Shown here piece by piece: positions 1 to 8,391 of a stretch of 64,000 nt of DNA. Position 1 is the first letter of the stretch; each line of letters begins with the position of its first letter. This DNA is from Halobacteriales archaeon QS_4_69_225 (GTDB taxonomy: Archaea > Halobacteriota > Halobacteria > Halobacteriales > Haloarculaceae). The translations under genes and the position numbers were made by a program. Below the pieces are notes generated by a model that did no database searches, had not been told where the DNA came from, and was given only the letters and a program-made list of their open reading frames with translations. The DNA lies in the NCBI GenBank assembly GCA_003020965.1, contig PXRL01000026.1, forward strand, positions 124,001 through 188,000, given 5' to 3'.

Positions 1-122
1 CGGAGGTGATCTGCAGCCGCTGTGAGGGCCACCTCGGCCACGTCTTCGACGACGGCCCCGACCCGACCGGCAAGCGCTACTGCATCAACGGCGCGGCCCT
101 CGACTTCGACGACGAGGAGTAA
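1..122 (+). CDS. msrB: Peptide-methionine (R)-S-oxide reductase MsrB, C-terminal fragment
   Basis: The window opens inside this gene; the reading frame starts at base 3 and ends with TAA at 120-122. The last ~39 residues contain [19 protein letters not shown], the MsrB signature. The Cys in RYCING corresponds to the catalytic cysteine, and the earlier CSRC pair matches the second half of the family's zinc site. The enzyme reduces the R epimer of methionine sulfoxide in oxidised proteins in the cytoplasm. The N-terminal part lies outside the window, so length and regulation cannot be judged. Confidence 0.9.
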   Translation, partial: EVICSRCEGHLGHVFDDGPDPTGKRYCINGAALDFDDEE

Positions 123-255
123 CCGGCGGGATACCGGGGTCTCGTCGGCCCGCACCGTCGGCGCCGACGACTCCGGCGGGTAGGCGCCGGTTGTTTTATT
201 GTGTGTTGGTCACACGGAACGTAACACGTGGGCGTTCGAGGCGCCCCCCAGACAC

Positions 256-669
256 ATGGACGAGGACACACTCGAGCGGCCGGTCAAAGAGGTCATGAAC
301 AGCCCGGTACGGACCGTCGACTACGACACGTCGGTGGCGGACGCCGCACGGACGCTGACGAGAGATGATATCGGGTCGCTGGTCGTCGGCGACGACCCCA
401 TCGGCATCGTCGCCGAGTCGGACATCGTCGACGCCGTCGGCGCCGAACGCGACGTCGACCGCATGACGGTCGGTCAGGTGATGACGGAAGGCGTCACGAC
501 GGTCGACGCCGCCGACTCCGTCGAGACCGCCTGCGAGCGGATGCGCGACGAGGGCATCAAGAAGCTCCCCGTCACCGGCGACGACGGTCTGGCCGGCATC
601 ATCACGACGACCGACGTCACCCACGCGCTGGTGCCCGAACTCGACGACGTCATCACTGCCTTCCAGTGA
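256..669 (+). CDS. Two-CBS-domain protein
   Basis: A 137-residue stand-alone pair of CBS domains. The first covers roughly residues 10-65 (VKEVMNSP start, then DDIGSLVVGDDPIGIV) and the second roughly 72-130 (VGQVMTEG, then GIKKLPVTGDDGLAGIIT). Such pairs bind adenosyl ligands and act as energy or ligand sensors for partner proteins; no partner is fused here. The ORF track begins at 199, but the ATG at 256 starts directly before the first CBS domain and the upstream 19 residues lack domain character, so 256 is preferred. The specific target is unknown. Confidence 0.85.
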   Translation: MDEDTLERPVKEVMNSPVRTVDYDTSVADAARTLTRDDIGSLVVGDDPIGIVAESDIVDAVGAERDVDRMTVGQVMTEGVTTVDAADSVETACERMRDEGIKKLPVTGDDGLAGIITTTDVTHALVPELDDVITAFQ

Positions 670-754
670 CGGCGGCCGGCGGCCGCCCGGTCGCCGCGCC
701 GCGGGGCCGGCCGCGACCGACACCCTCTGGTGTGACCGCCGCCTACCGACCGGC

Positions 755-1777
755 ATGTCGGACCAGATGACGGCGGCGGTCGTATCCGAACCCGGTGCGG
801 AGTTCGAACTCGTCGAGCGTGCGGTGCCCGAGCCGGACCCCGGCGAGGTCCGGGTCGACGTCGAGGCCTGCGGCATCTGCCACAGCGACGCCTTCGTGAT
901 GGAGGGCACGTATCCTGGCGTCACGTACCCCCGGGTGCCGGGCCACGAGATCGCCGGCCGCGTCGACGCCGTCGGCGAGGGCGTCGAACGGCTGGCCGCC
1001 GGCGACCGCGTCGGCGTCGGCTGGCACGGCGGCCACTGCTTCGAGTGCGAACCGTGCCGCCGCGGGGAGTTCACCGCCTGTGAGAACGGCGACATCACCG
1101 GGCTGACCTACGACGGCGGCTACGCGGAGTACGCGACGGTGCCGGCGGAAGCCGTCGCGACCGTCCCGGAGGCGCTGGACGCCGTCGACGCCGCGCCGCT
1201 GCTGTGTGCCGGCGTCACGACGTACAACGCCCTGCGGAACACCGACGCCCGGCCGGGCGATCTCGTGGCGATCCAGGGCATCGGCGGGCTGGGCCACCTC
1301 GGCGTCCAGTACGCCCACGCCGTCGGCTTCGAGACGGTCGCCCTCTCGCGGAGCGCCGACAAGGAGCCGCTGGCGCTGGAACTGGGCGCCGACCACTTCC
1401 TCGACACGACCGAGACCGACCCCGCCGAACGCCTCCAGGAGCTCGGCGGCGCGTCGGTCGTCCTCGCGACGGCGCCGGCGAGCGAGGCCATCAGTTCGGT
1501 CGTCGGCGGGCTCGGCCTCGACGGCTCCGTCGTCGTCGTCGGCGTCCCGGGCGACCCCATCGAGGTCGACGGCGCGGAACTCGTCGGCGCCCGTTCCGGC
1601 GTCGAAGGGTGGGCCTCCGGCCACGCCCGCGACTCCCAGGACACCCTCGAGTTCAGCGCGCTCCGGGACATCGCTCCGGAGGTCGAGACGTTCCCGCTGT
1701 CGGAGGTCTCGGCGGCCTACGAACGGATGATCGACAACGAGGCCCGCTTCCGGGTCGTCCTCGAACCCGGCGCGTAG
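755..1777 (+). CDS. Zinc-dependent alcohol dehydrogenase (MDR family)
   Basis: 340 residues, full length for a medium-chain dehydrogenase. The GroES-like part holds the catalytic zinc ligands (Cys39 in CGICHSD, His64-Glu65 in PGHEIAG) and a complete structural zinc lobe (Cys95, Cys98, Cys101, Cys109). The Rossmann part carries GIGGLGHLGVQYA at about residue 175. It should oxidise or reduce an alcohol/aldehyde with NAD(P)H in the cytosol; the substrate cannot be read from the sequence. ATG 755 is used; an in-frame ATG four codons later is possible. It is monocistronic, between the CBS gene and tRNA-Ile. Confidence 0.88.
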   Translation: MSDQMTAAVVSEPGAEFELVERAVPEPDPGEVRVDVEACGICHSDAFVMEGTYPGVTYPRVPGHEIAGRVDAVGEGVERLAAGDRVGVGWHGGHCFECEPCRRGEFTACENGDITGLTYDGGYAEYATVPAEAVATVPEALDAVDAAPLLCAGVTTYNALRNTDARPGDLVAIQGIGGLGHLGVQYAHAVGFETVALSRSADKEPLALELGADHFLDTTETDPAERLQELGGASVVLATAPASEAISSVVGGLGLDGSVVVVGVPGDPIEVDGAELVGARSGVEGWASGHARDSQDTLEFSALRDIAPEVETFPLSEVSAAYERMIDNEARFRVVLEPGA

Positions 1778-1964
1778 GGCGGCGCTTCCGCGCGAGCGTT
1801 CCGTCGGCGGTCTTCGACTCGTGGCTCTACGGGCGAAGAACGGCTCGAGACGCGACGCGTGCGGACGGCCGAGCCGTCGCTTCTCGACGGAGACGACGGA
1901 AAGTGAGACGCCTACGGGAGTTCGGCCCACCGCGCGGGACGGCGAGAGCCGTCCGCGCCGGGAG

Positions 1965-2039
1965 TGGGCCAAACCGGATTTGAACCGGTGACCTCCCGGT
2001 TATCAGCCGAGCGCTCATACCTAGCTGAGCTATTGGCCC
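1965..2039 (-). tRNA. tRNA-Ile (anticodon GAU)
   Basis: Read on the minus strand this is a 75-nt cloverleaf: acceptor GGGCCAA pairs with TTGGCCC, the D stem is GCTC/GAGC, the anticodon stem CTCGG/CCGGG encloses CTGATAA (anticodon GAT), and the T arm is ACCGG-TTCAAAT-CCGGT. The discriminator base is A. CCA is not encoded. No intron is visible. It lies alone between the alcohol dehydrogenase and fxsA, not in an rRNA operon. Confidence 0.97.
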
Positions 2040-2111
2040 TAGGTAGGCGCACCCGGACGTAGCGCCGTGGTTCGTTTAAACGTTTCTTTCGACGGGCGGC
2101 GGTGCCGTCGG

Positions 2112-2663
2112 TCACCGCTCGCCTGTCTCGGTCTCGGCGTCAGCGTCGCCCTCGTCGTCGGGGTCGGTGAACTCGTAGGCGTCCTCGTCGACGTCGACGG
2201 GGTCGCCGCCACCGTCGCCGGGGACCGTCTCGCCGTCGCCGTCGCCCGGGAAGCCGCCGACGTAGACGTTGCCGCTCGCGAGGCCGCCGGTCTTGGCGTC
2301 GGCGTACGGCCGGACGACGTAGCGCTTCGTGGCGCCGCGGATGACGTACCGCGACGGCGGCAGCACGAACAGCAGGCCGACGAGGTCGGTGACGAGCCCC
2401 GGCGTCAGCATCAACGCCCCGGCGACGAGCAACAGCCCGCCGTCAAGGAGCTCGTCGGTGGGGACCTCGCCGCGGGCGACCTTCTGTCGGAGTTTCGAGG
2501 AGGTGTGTCGGCCCTCGGCGCGGACGAGCAGCAGCCCCAAGAGTGCCGTCAGCACGACGATGGCGACGGTGGGGACCGGGCCGAGCCGCGTCGCCAGCAC
2601 GACGAGCAGCATCACGTCCAGCAGGGGCACGAGCAGCAGGACGCCGATGACCCGCAGGTCCAT
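2112..2663 (-). CDS. fxsA: FxsA-family membrane protein
   Basis: 183 residues. The N-terminal ~110 residues form the FxsA core: hydrophobic spans at about 3-25 and 30-47, a short polar loop with a VARGEVPTDEL segment, then a long hydrophobic hairpin ending LLFVLPPSRYVIRG. The C-terminal ~70 residues are an acidic, glycine-rich tail typical of haloarchaeal versions and probably cytoplasmic. FxsA (named for F exclusion of phage T7 in E. coli) has no settled biochemical role. The start ATG at 2663 begins directly with the first membrane span; the ORF track's much longer upstream extension is antisense to gpmI. Confidence 0.85.
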   Translation of the reverse strand: MDLRVIGVLLLVPLLDVMLLVVLATRLGPVPTVAIVVLTALLGLLLVRAEGRHTSSKLRQKVARGEVPTDELLDGGLLLVAGALMLTPGLVTDLVGLLFVLPPSRYVIRGATKRYVVRPYADAKTGGLASGNVYVGGFPGDGDGETVPGDGGGDPVDVDEDAYEFTDPDDEGDADAETETGER

Positions 2664-2888
2664 ACCGTCGTTACCGCCGGCCGGCTGAAAACGTTTCCGA
2701 GATGCCGGACGGTAGCGTTTCGTTGAAGGGAGTAGCGTCTTTCGGCGGTGATGAGGGCGTCTCCGAACGTCTCCTCCCGTTCGAGGTCCCGCCCGGCGCC
2801 GGCTGGCCGGCCGGCTCTCGCGTAACTGAACACCGCCCGCCGGGCGACACCGACACGGCCTTGTGCGGCGGTCGGCTTGACCCGGGTG

Positions 2889-4409
2889 ATGCGAGCCGCG
2901 CTGGTGATACTCGACGGCTGGGGGCTCGGGAGCGGCGACGACGCGGGCCGCGACGCCGTCGCGGCCGCGGCGACGCCGACCCTCGACCGGCTCCGGGCGG
3001 CGGGGGCGTCCGGCACCCTCGAGACCCACGGCCGCCGGGTCGGCCTCCCCGAGGGGCAGATGGGCAACAGCGAGGTCGGCCATCTCAACATCGGCGCCGG
3101 CCGCGTCGTCACGCAGGACTCCGCACGGATCACCGACGACGCCGAGGCCGGCCGTCTCGCCGAGGACGACGCCATCGCCGACGCCTTCGATCGCGTCCGC
3201 CGGCGGGACGGCCGCGTCCACTTCGCGGGACTGGTGTCGGACGGCGGCGTTCACTCCCGGCAGTCGCACCTCCACGCCCTCCTCGAACGAGCCGCCGAGG
3301 CCGGCGTCGAGGCCGTCACCCACGCCTTCACCGACGGCCGGGACACGCCGCCGACGAGTGGTGCCGACCACCTCGCGGCGCTGGAGGCCGCCGTCGACGA
3401 ACACGGTACCGGCGACGTGGCGACGGTCTGTGGCCGCTACTACGCGATGGACCGCGACGAGAACTGGGAGCGGACGAAACGGGCCTACGACGCCATCGTC
3501 GACCGGGAGGCACCGTACACGGCCGACTCCGCCGTCGCAGCAGTCGAGGCGGCCTACGACCGCGACGTCACCGACGAGTACGTCGAGCCGACGCTCGTCG
3601 CGGGCGGGCCGCCGCTGGCGGACGACGACGCGGTCGTCTTCGTCAACTTCCGGGCGGACCGCGCCCGCCAGCTCGTCCGGATGCTGGCCGGGGTCGACCC
3701 CGAGTGGCCCACCGAGGCCGCGCCGCCGGACGCCCGGGTCGTCACCATGACCGAGTACGACGACGACTTCGACCTGCCGGTGGCGTACCCGCCGCTCGAG
3801 CCCGAGCGGACCCTCGGCGAGGCCGTCGCCGACGCCGGCCACACGCAACTGCGGGCCGCCGAGTCCGAGAAGTACGCCCACGTCACCTACTTCCTCGACG
3901 GCGGCCGGGAGGGCGCCTTCGACGGCGAGCGCCGCGAGATCGTCGACAGCCCGGACGTGGCGACCTACGACGAGCGGCCCGAGATGTCGGCCGCGGAGTT
4001 GACCGACCGCGTGGTCGAGCGGGTCGAGACGGACGACCCCGACGTCCTCGTCTGCAACTACGCCAACCCGGACATGGTCGGTCACACGGGCGACTTCGAG
4101 GCGGCCGTCGCGGCCGTCGAAGCCGTCGACGCGGCGCTCGGGCGCCTCGAGGCGGCCGTCCGCGAGGCCGGCGGCCACCTGCTCGTGACTGCCGACCACG
4201 GCAACGCCGACGACATGGGCACGCCCGAGGACCCCCATACCGCCCACACCACGAACCCGGTCCCGTTCGTCTACGTGGCGCCGGACGGCACCGACGGCGA
4301 TCGGACGGTCCGGGCCGGCGGGACGCTGGCCGACGTCGCGCCGACGCTACTGGGGCTCGCCGACGTTCCGGTTCCCGACGCGATGACCGGCGAGAGCCTG
4401 CTCGAATGA
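2889..4409 (+). CDS. gpmI: 2,3-bisphosphoglycerate-independent phosphoglycerate mutase
   Basis: 506 residues, usual length for the two-metal, BPG-independent enzyme that interconverts 3- and 2-phosphoglycerate in glycolysis and gluconeogenesis. The N-terminal metal Asp is in LVILDGWGLG, and the phospho-accepting serine is Ser61 in MGNSEVGHLNIGAGR. The phosphotransferase insert contains FTDGRDTPP and MDRDENWERT, and the C-terminal metal cluster is in LLVTADHGNADDM and HTTNPVP. The ORF track starts at TTG 2877; the ATG at 2889, immediately before the conserved N-terminus, is the better start. It is convergent with fxsA's promoter side and not in an operon. Confidence 0.95.
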   Translation: MRAALVILDGWGLGSGDDAGRDAVAAAATPTLDRLRAAGASGTLETHGRRVGLPEGQMGNSEVGHLNIGAGRVVTQDSARITDDAEAGRLAEDDAIADAFDRVRRRDGRVHFAGLVSDGGVHSRQSHLHALLERAAEAGVEAVTHAFTDGRDTPPTSGADHLAALEAAVDEHGTGDVATVCGRYYAMDRDENWERTKRAYDAIVDREAPYTADSAVAAVEAAYDRDVTDEYVEPTLVAGGPPLADDDAVVFVNFRADRARQLVRMLAGVDPEWPTEAAPPDARVVTMTEYDDDFDLPVAYPPLEPERTLGEAVADAGHTQLRAAESEKYAHVTYFLDGGREGAFDGERREIVDSPDVATYDERPEMSAAELTDRVVERVETDDPDVLVCNYANPDMVGHTGDFEAAVAAVEAVDAALGRLEAAVREAGGHLLVTADHGNADDMGTPEDPHTAHTTNPVPFVYVAPDGTDGDRTVRAGGTLADVAPTLLGLADVPVPDAMTGESLLE

Positions 4410-4424
4410 TCGTCGGCCAGAATG

Positions 4425-4429
4425 TTTAT
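4425..4429 (+). promoter_or_regulatory. TATA box for the 4459 gene
   Basis: TTTAT in the context AATGTTTATGATTA lies about 32 nt before the ATG at 4459, placing transcription start a few nucleotides upstream of that codon. This is one of the few AT-rich patches in the region. Confidence 0.55.
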
Positions 4430-4458
4430 GATTACAGACACGAACTGAGCCGAACGCA

Positions 4459-4698
4459 ATGAGCGACAGCAGCTTGGGCCCGCTCCTGATACTCGGGATG
4501 GTAGCGCTGATAGCCGGTGCCATCGCTCTCGTGTACGGACACATGGAACTGCTGGAGGCCCAGCAGGACTCCGGGTTCTTCGCGATGGGCGGTGGCGACG
4601 ACGGAGAGGCGATGAAGTGGCAGATGGTGCGGCTCGGCGGCCTCGTCGTCGCGGCCGTCGGGGGCGTCCTGACCTTCTCCGGCGCCGTCAACGACTGA
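4459..4698 (+). CDS. Small two-span membrane protein, function unknown
   Basis: 79 residues with two clear membrane segments, about residues 8-26 (LILGMVALIAGAIALVYG) and 53-74 (VRLGGLVVAAVGGVLTF), joined by a polar loop with glycines and acidic residues. A short terminal tail lies at each end. A TATA box 32 nt upstream gives it its own, nearly leaderless transcript. No catalytic motif is visible. It sits between gpmI (same strand) and the 3' end of the nad operon (convergent), so context does not suggest a role. Confidence 0.75.
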   Translation: MSDSSLGPLLILGMVALIAGAIALVYGHMELLEAQQDSGFFAMGGGDDGEAMKWQMVRLGGLVVAAVGGVLTFSGAVND

Positions 4699-4708
4699 AC
4701 AACCCGTT

Positions 4709-5533
4709 TCATCCCTTCTCGCGGCCGGTCCGGAACGAGAGGTCCAGCGACGCCGCCGAGTGCGTCAGACTCCCTAGCGAGACGACGTCGACGCCCGTGG
4801 CGGCGTAGTCGGGCACCTCGTCGACGGTGATCCCGCCGGAGGCCTCCGTGAGCGCGCCGCCGTCGACGGCCGCGACGGCCCGCTCGGTCTCGGCGGGGGT
4901 CATGTTGTCCAGCAGCACCACGTCGGCGCCGGCCTCGACGGCCCGCGGCGCGTCGCCGGGCGTCTCGACCTCGACTTCCACCTTCGTCGCGAAGGAGGCC
5001 CGCTCGCGGAACCGCTCGACGGCCTCGGTCATCCCGAGTTCCTCGACGTGGTTGTCCTTGACCATCACCATGTGCGAGAGGTCGAGTCGGTGGGTGTCGC
5101 CGCCGCCGGCGGCGACCGCGCGCTTCTCGACGCCGCGGAGGCCGGGCGTCGTCTTGCGGGTGCCCGCGACCCGGACCTCGTCGCTCACCCCGCGGGCGGC
5201 CTCGACGGCCCGCCGGGTGCGGGTGGCGACGCCGGAGGCATGGCCGGCGACGTTGACCGCCACGCGCTCGCCGCGCAGCACCTCCCTCGCGGGCCCCTCG
5301 ACGCGGAGGACGGCGTCGCCCGGTTCGACCCGCTCGCCCGCCTCGAGGCGGTCCGTCACCGCGACGTCGAGGTACTCGAAGACGGCCGCGGCGGCGTCGA
5401 GGCCGGCGACGACGCCCGGTTCCGTGGCGACCAGCCGGCCGGCCGTCTCGCCGGGGACGTCGTTGGTGACGTCGTGGTGACCGAGGTCCTCCCGGAGCCA
5501 CCGCTCGACCTGCGAGCGCTCAATCGGCGTCAA
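4709..5533 (-). CDS. nadC: Nicotinate-nucleotide pyrophosphorylase (carboxylating)
   Basis: 274 residues, the third enzyme of de novo NAD synthesis: quinolinate plus PRPP gives nicotinate mononucleotide, CO2 and PPi. Family features include NVAGHASGVAT, the basic AGTRKTTPGLR active-site segment, LDLSHMVMVKDNH and VEVETPGD. Its start overlaps the end of nadB by 14 nt, so translation is probably coupled. It is the last gene of the nadA-nadB-nadC operon, converging on the 4459 gene with 10 bp between stops. Confidence 0.95.
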   Translation of the reverse strand: MTPIERSQVERWLREDLGHHDVTNDVPGETAGRLVATEPGVVAGLDAAAAVFEYLDVAVTDRLEAGERVEPGDAVLRVEGPAREVLRGERVAVNVAGHASGVATRTRRAVEAARGVSDEVRVAGTRKTTPGLRGVEKRAVAAGGGDTHRLDLSHMVMVKDNHVEELGMTEAVERFRERASFATKVEVEVETPGDAPRAVEAGADVVLLDNMTPAETERAVAAVDGGALTEASGGITVDEVPDYAATGVDVVSLGSLTHSAASLDLSFRTGREKG

Positions 5534-7112
5534 CGGTCGCGCCCTCCTCGAGGTGGTGACAGCCCCGGGAGCGGTCGTTCTCGGCGGCCGCCCGGGCGAC
5601 GAGCAGGGCCGTCACGGCGGCGTTGCGCAGCTCGTACAGCGACCGGCTGGTCCGGGTGCGGGTGTAGGCGTCGACCTCGCCCTTCAGTCGCCGGAGCACG
5701 CCCGCCGCGCGCCGGAGGTCGTCGGGCGTCCGCCGGATGCCGACGTAGTCGTCCATGACGCGGCGGAGCCGGACGAACTTCTCCTCGGCGAAGCCGTCGG
5801 GCATCGCCGGGTCCCGGTCGAGCAGGTCGGGCGCCTCGACCGGCTCGGGGTCGTGGCCGGCGGCGGCCTCGCCGGCCCGCAGCCCCCACACCAGCGACTC
5901 CAGCAGGCTCGTCGACGCCAGCCGGTTGGCGCCGTGGACGCCCGTCCGGGCGCACTCGCCGGCGGCGAACAGCCGGTCCAGCGACGCCCGACCCTCGGTG
6001 TCGACGTCGATGCCACCACAGAGGAAGTGCTCGGCGGGCGCGACCGGAATCCCGTCGGCCGGGTCGACGCCGCGGCGCTCGCACTCGGCGTACAGGTCCG
6101 GGAACTCGCTCTCGAAGTCGAGCGGCGAAACACCGGAAGAGCCGAGCTCTTCCGAGCGTCGTCTCGCTTCGCTCGACGACACGTCCAGTCTCACCTCGCC
6201 GGTTCGCTCGCGTTCCTGCTTGACGGCGCGGGCGACCACGTCGCGGGGGGCGAGTTCGGCGTCGGCGTGGTAGTCGGGCATGAACCGCTCTCGGTCCCCG
6301 TTCCGCAGTAGGGCGCCCTCCCCGCGGACGGCCTCGCTGAGGAGGAAGGTGCCTTGGCCGCCCTCGCCACCCGCGAAGGCCGTCGGATGGAACTGGACGT
6401 ACTCCATGTCCGCGACGTCGGCGCCGGCGAGCGCCGCCATGGCGATGCCGTCGCCGGTGGCCGTCGCCGGGTTCGTCGACCGCCGGTAGCACGACCCGAC
6501 CCCGCCCGTCGCCAGCACCGTCGCGCCGGCGACACAGGGCGCCCGCTCGCCGTCCCGCTCCAGGATGGCGCCGTGGACGCGACCCTCGTGGGTGACGAGC
6601 TCGAGGGCGGCGGTGTCCTCCAGTATCTCGACGCGATCGTGGTCGGCGAGGTGGCTCAGGAACGGCGCCAGCAGGTGCCGGCCGGTCGAGGCGTCGACGT
6701 GGAGGATGCGCGCCTCGCTGTGGGCGGCCTCGCGGCCGTAGTCGAAGGCTTCGTCGCCGTAGCCCGAAGCGCGACGAGATTGCGTCGCGGGCTCGGACCC
6801 GCCGTCGAAGTCGACGTCCAGCGTCTCGACGAACACGTCGCGGACGGCCCCGTCGGCCGCCGAGACGAGCACGTCGACCGCCTCCGGGTCGGCGGCACCG
6901 GCGCCCGCCTTGAGGATGTCCTGCTTGAACGTCTCGGGGTCGCCGCGGGCGACGGCGACGCCGCCCTGCGCCCAGTACGATGTCGAGTCCTCGGGTCGGG
7001 AGGCCTTCGTCGCCAGCGTCACTTCGTCGCCCCGCCGGGCGGCCGCCAGCGCGGCCGCACAGCCGGCGATGCCGCTGCCGACGACCAGCAGGTCAGTCTC
7101 GCGCTCTTGCAT
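5520..7112 (-). CDS. nadB: L-aspartate oxidase
   Basis: 530 residues. It oxidises L-aspartate to iminoaspartate with FAD, the first step of NAD synthesis, and hands the product to NadA. The N-terminal dinucleotide motif is VVGSGIAGCAAALAAARRG; STSYWAQGG, the QFHPTAF motif, PRDVVARAV and CGGIDVDTEGRASL follow in the expected order. Two stretches look inserted relative to the usual family pattern: EPATQSRRASGYGDEA (about residues 105-120) and SSSEARRRSEELGSSGVSP (about 315-333). The DNA under the second is a perfect 9-bp hairpin with a 3-nt loop (6134-6154), like those of the intergenic hairpin arrays. It starts 6 bp after nadA. Confidence 0.94.
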   Translation of the reverse strand: MQERETDLLVVGSGIAGCAAALAAARRGDEVTLATKASRPEDSTSYWAQGGVAVARGDPETFKQDILKAGAGAADPEAVDVLVSAADGAVRDVFVETLDVDFDGGSEPATQSRRASGYGDEAFDYGREAAHSEARILHVDASTGRHLLAPFLSHLADHDRVEILEDTAALELVTHEGRVHGAILERDGERAPCVAGATVLATGGVGSCYRRSTNPATATGDGIAMAALAGADVADMEYVQFHPTAFAGGEGGQGTFLLSEAVRGEGALLRNGDRERFMPDYHADAELAPRDVVARAVKQERERTGEVRLDVSSSEARRRSEELGSSGVSPLDFESEFPDLYAECERRGVDPADGIPVAPAEHFLCGGIDVDTEGRASLDRLFAAGECARTGVHGANRLASTSLLESLVWGLRAGEAAAGHDPEPVEAPDLLDRDPAMPDGFAEEKFVRLRRVMDDYVGIRRTPDDLRRAAGVLRRLKGEVDAYTRTRTSRSLYELRNAAVTALLVARAAAENDRSRGCHHLEEGATVDAD

Positions 7113-7118
7113 CCTGTT

Positions 7119-8255
7119 CTACACCTCCAGCATCCGCTCGAGGGCCAGCCCGGCCAGTTCCTTCTCGCGGGGGTCCACCTCGACGACGTTGCGCTCGATT
7201 CCGTCGGCCAGTCCCTCCAGCACCCACGTCAGGTAGTTGGGGTCGACCTGTCGCATCGCGTTGCAGTCCATGCAGGCGTCGCCGCACAGCGGCAGCACCT
7301 CCACCTCGGGGTGCCACCGCTGGAGGTGGTTGGTGAGGTGGATTTCGGTGCCGATGGCCCACGTCTCGCCGGGGTCGGCGTTCTCGACGGTCTCGCAGAT
7401 GGTCGACGTCGAGCCGGCGACGTCGGCGGCCTCGACGACCTCGCGGCGGCATTCGGGGTGGACGATGACGTTACCGTCGGGGTGGGCCTCCCGGAACGAC
7501 TCGACGTGCCGTTCGGTGAACCGCTCGTGGACCTGGCAGTAGCCGTCCCACAGGACGATGTCGGCGTCGGCGACTTCGGCGGCGTCGGCGGCCTCGGGGT
7601 CCCAGGGGTCCCACTCGGCGGTGGCGTCGGCCATCCCCAGCCGGTGGGCCGTGTTGTCGCCGAGGTGCTTGTCGGGCAGGAACAGCACCTTGTCGCCGCG
7701 CTCGAAGGCGTACTCGAAGGCCTTGTGGGCGTTCGAGGAGGTACAGACCAGCCCGCCCTGCTCGGCGCAGAACGCCTTCAGGTCGGCGTAGCTGTTCATG
7801 TACGTGATGGGGATGATGTTCTCGTCGTCGTCGGCCGCCTCGTTCAGCTCCGTCCAGGCGGCGTCGACCTGCAGCGCCTCGGCCATCCCCGCCATCGGAC
7901 AGGACGCCTCCATGCTCGGCAGGATCACCGTCTGGTCGTCGTCGGTGATGATGTCGGCGGATTCGGCCATGAACGTCACGCCACAGAAGACGACGTAGTC
8001 GGCGTCGGCCTCCGCGGCGTGCTTGCTCAGCTGGTAGGAGTCGCCGATGAAATCCGCGTGCTCGACGATCTCCCGGCGCTGGTAGTTGTGCCCCAGGATG
8101 ATCACGTCGTCGCCCAGCTCCGCGCGGGCGGACTCGATGCGCTCGGCCCGCTCGGCCTCCGCGAGGTCGCGGTAGGCCGGCGGCAACTGCTCGAGGTTGT
8201 CGTACTTGAACAGGCTCAGGTCGGTCTCGAAATCGACCGTCTCCATCTCTGGCAT
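7119..8255 (-). CDS. nadA: Quinolinate synthase A
   Basis: 378 residues from the chosen ATG. It condenses iminoaspartate with dihydroxyacetone phosphate to quinolinate using a [4Fe-4S] cluster. VIILGHNYQRREI, FCGVTFMAESA and SMEASCPMAG are family blocks; candidate cluster cysteines occur in VCTSSN, HPECRREV and LCGDACMDCNAM, the last resembling the C-terminal ligand region. The ORF track begins at 8345, but an AT-rich TTATCAATAG promoter patch lies at 8291-8301, inside that extension, so the ATG at 8255 (or 8246) downstream of it is preferred. First gene of the nad operon. Confidence 0.94.
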   Translation of the reverse strand: MPEMETVDFETDLSLFKYDNLEQLPPAYRDLAEAERAERIESARAELGDDVIILGHNYQRREIVEHADFIGDSYQLSKHAAEADADYVVFCGVTFMAESADIITDDDQTVILPSMEASCPMAGMAEALQVDAAWTELNEAADDDENIIPITYMNSYADLKAFCAEQGGLVCTSSNAHKAFEYAFERGDKVLFLPDKHLGDNTAHRLGMADATAEWDPWDPEAADAAEVADADIVLWDGYCQVHERFTERHVESFREAHPDGNVIVHPECRREVVEAADVAGSTSTICETVENADPGETWAIGTEIHLTNHLQRWHPEVEVLPLCGDACMDCNAMRQVDPNYLTWVLEGLADGIERNVVEVDPREKELAGLALERMLEV

Positions 8256-8290
8256 GAATGATGCCTCAGTAACTATCTCTACGGACCGGG

Positions 8291-8301
8291 CTATTGATAA
8301 G
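8291..8301 (-). promoter_or_regulatory. Promoter of the nadABC operon
   Basis: On the minus strand CTTATCAATAG is preceded by GAAGAAGAAAT, a purine-rich stretch of the kind found at haloarchaeal TATA/BRE sites. It sits ~40 nt before the nadA ATG at 8255 and argues against the longer upstream start. No operator palindrome is evident around it. Confidence 0.5.
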
Positions 8302-8391
8302 ATTTCTTCTTCAATACCGGGATCACCGGAGAGATGGTGTCGCAATTCGCCGGCGGCCGGGCCGAACTCCTACCGACGGCGGCCGCGGCGG

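Noticed and set aside
2702-4462. 586-residue plus-strand ORF in another frame over gpmI, and the 711-residue minus ORF opposite
   Set aside because: Arg/Pro/Gly-rich shadow frames caused by high GC; gpmI and fxsA explain the region completely.
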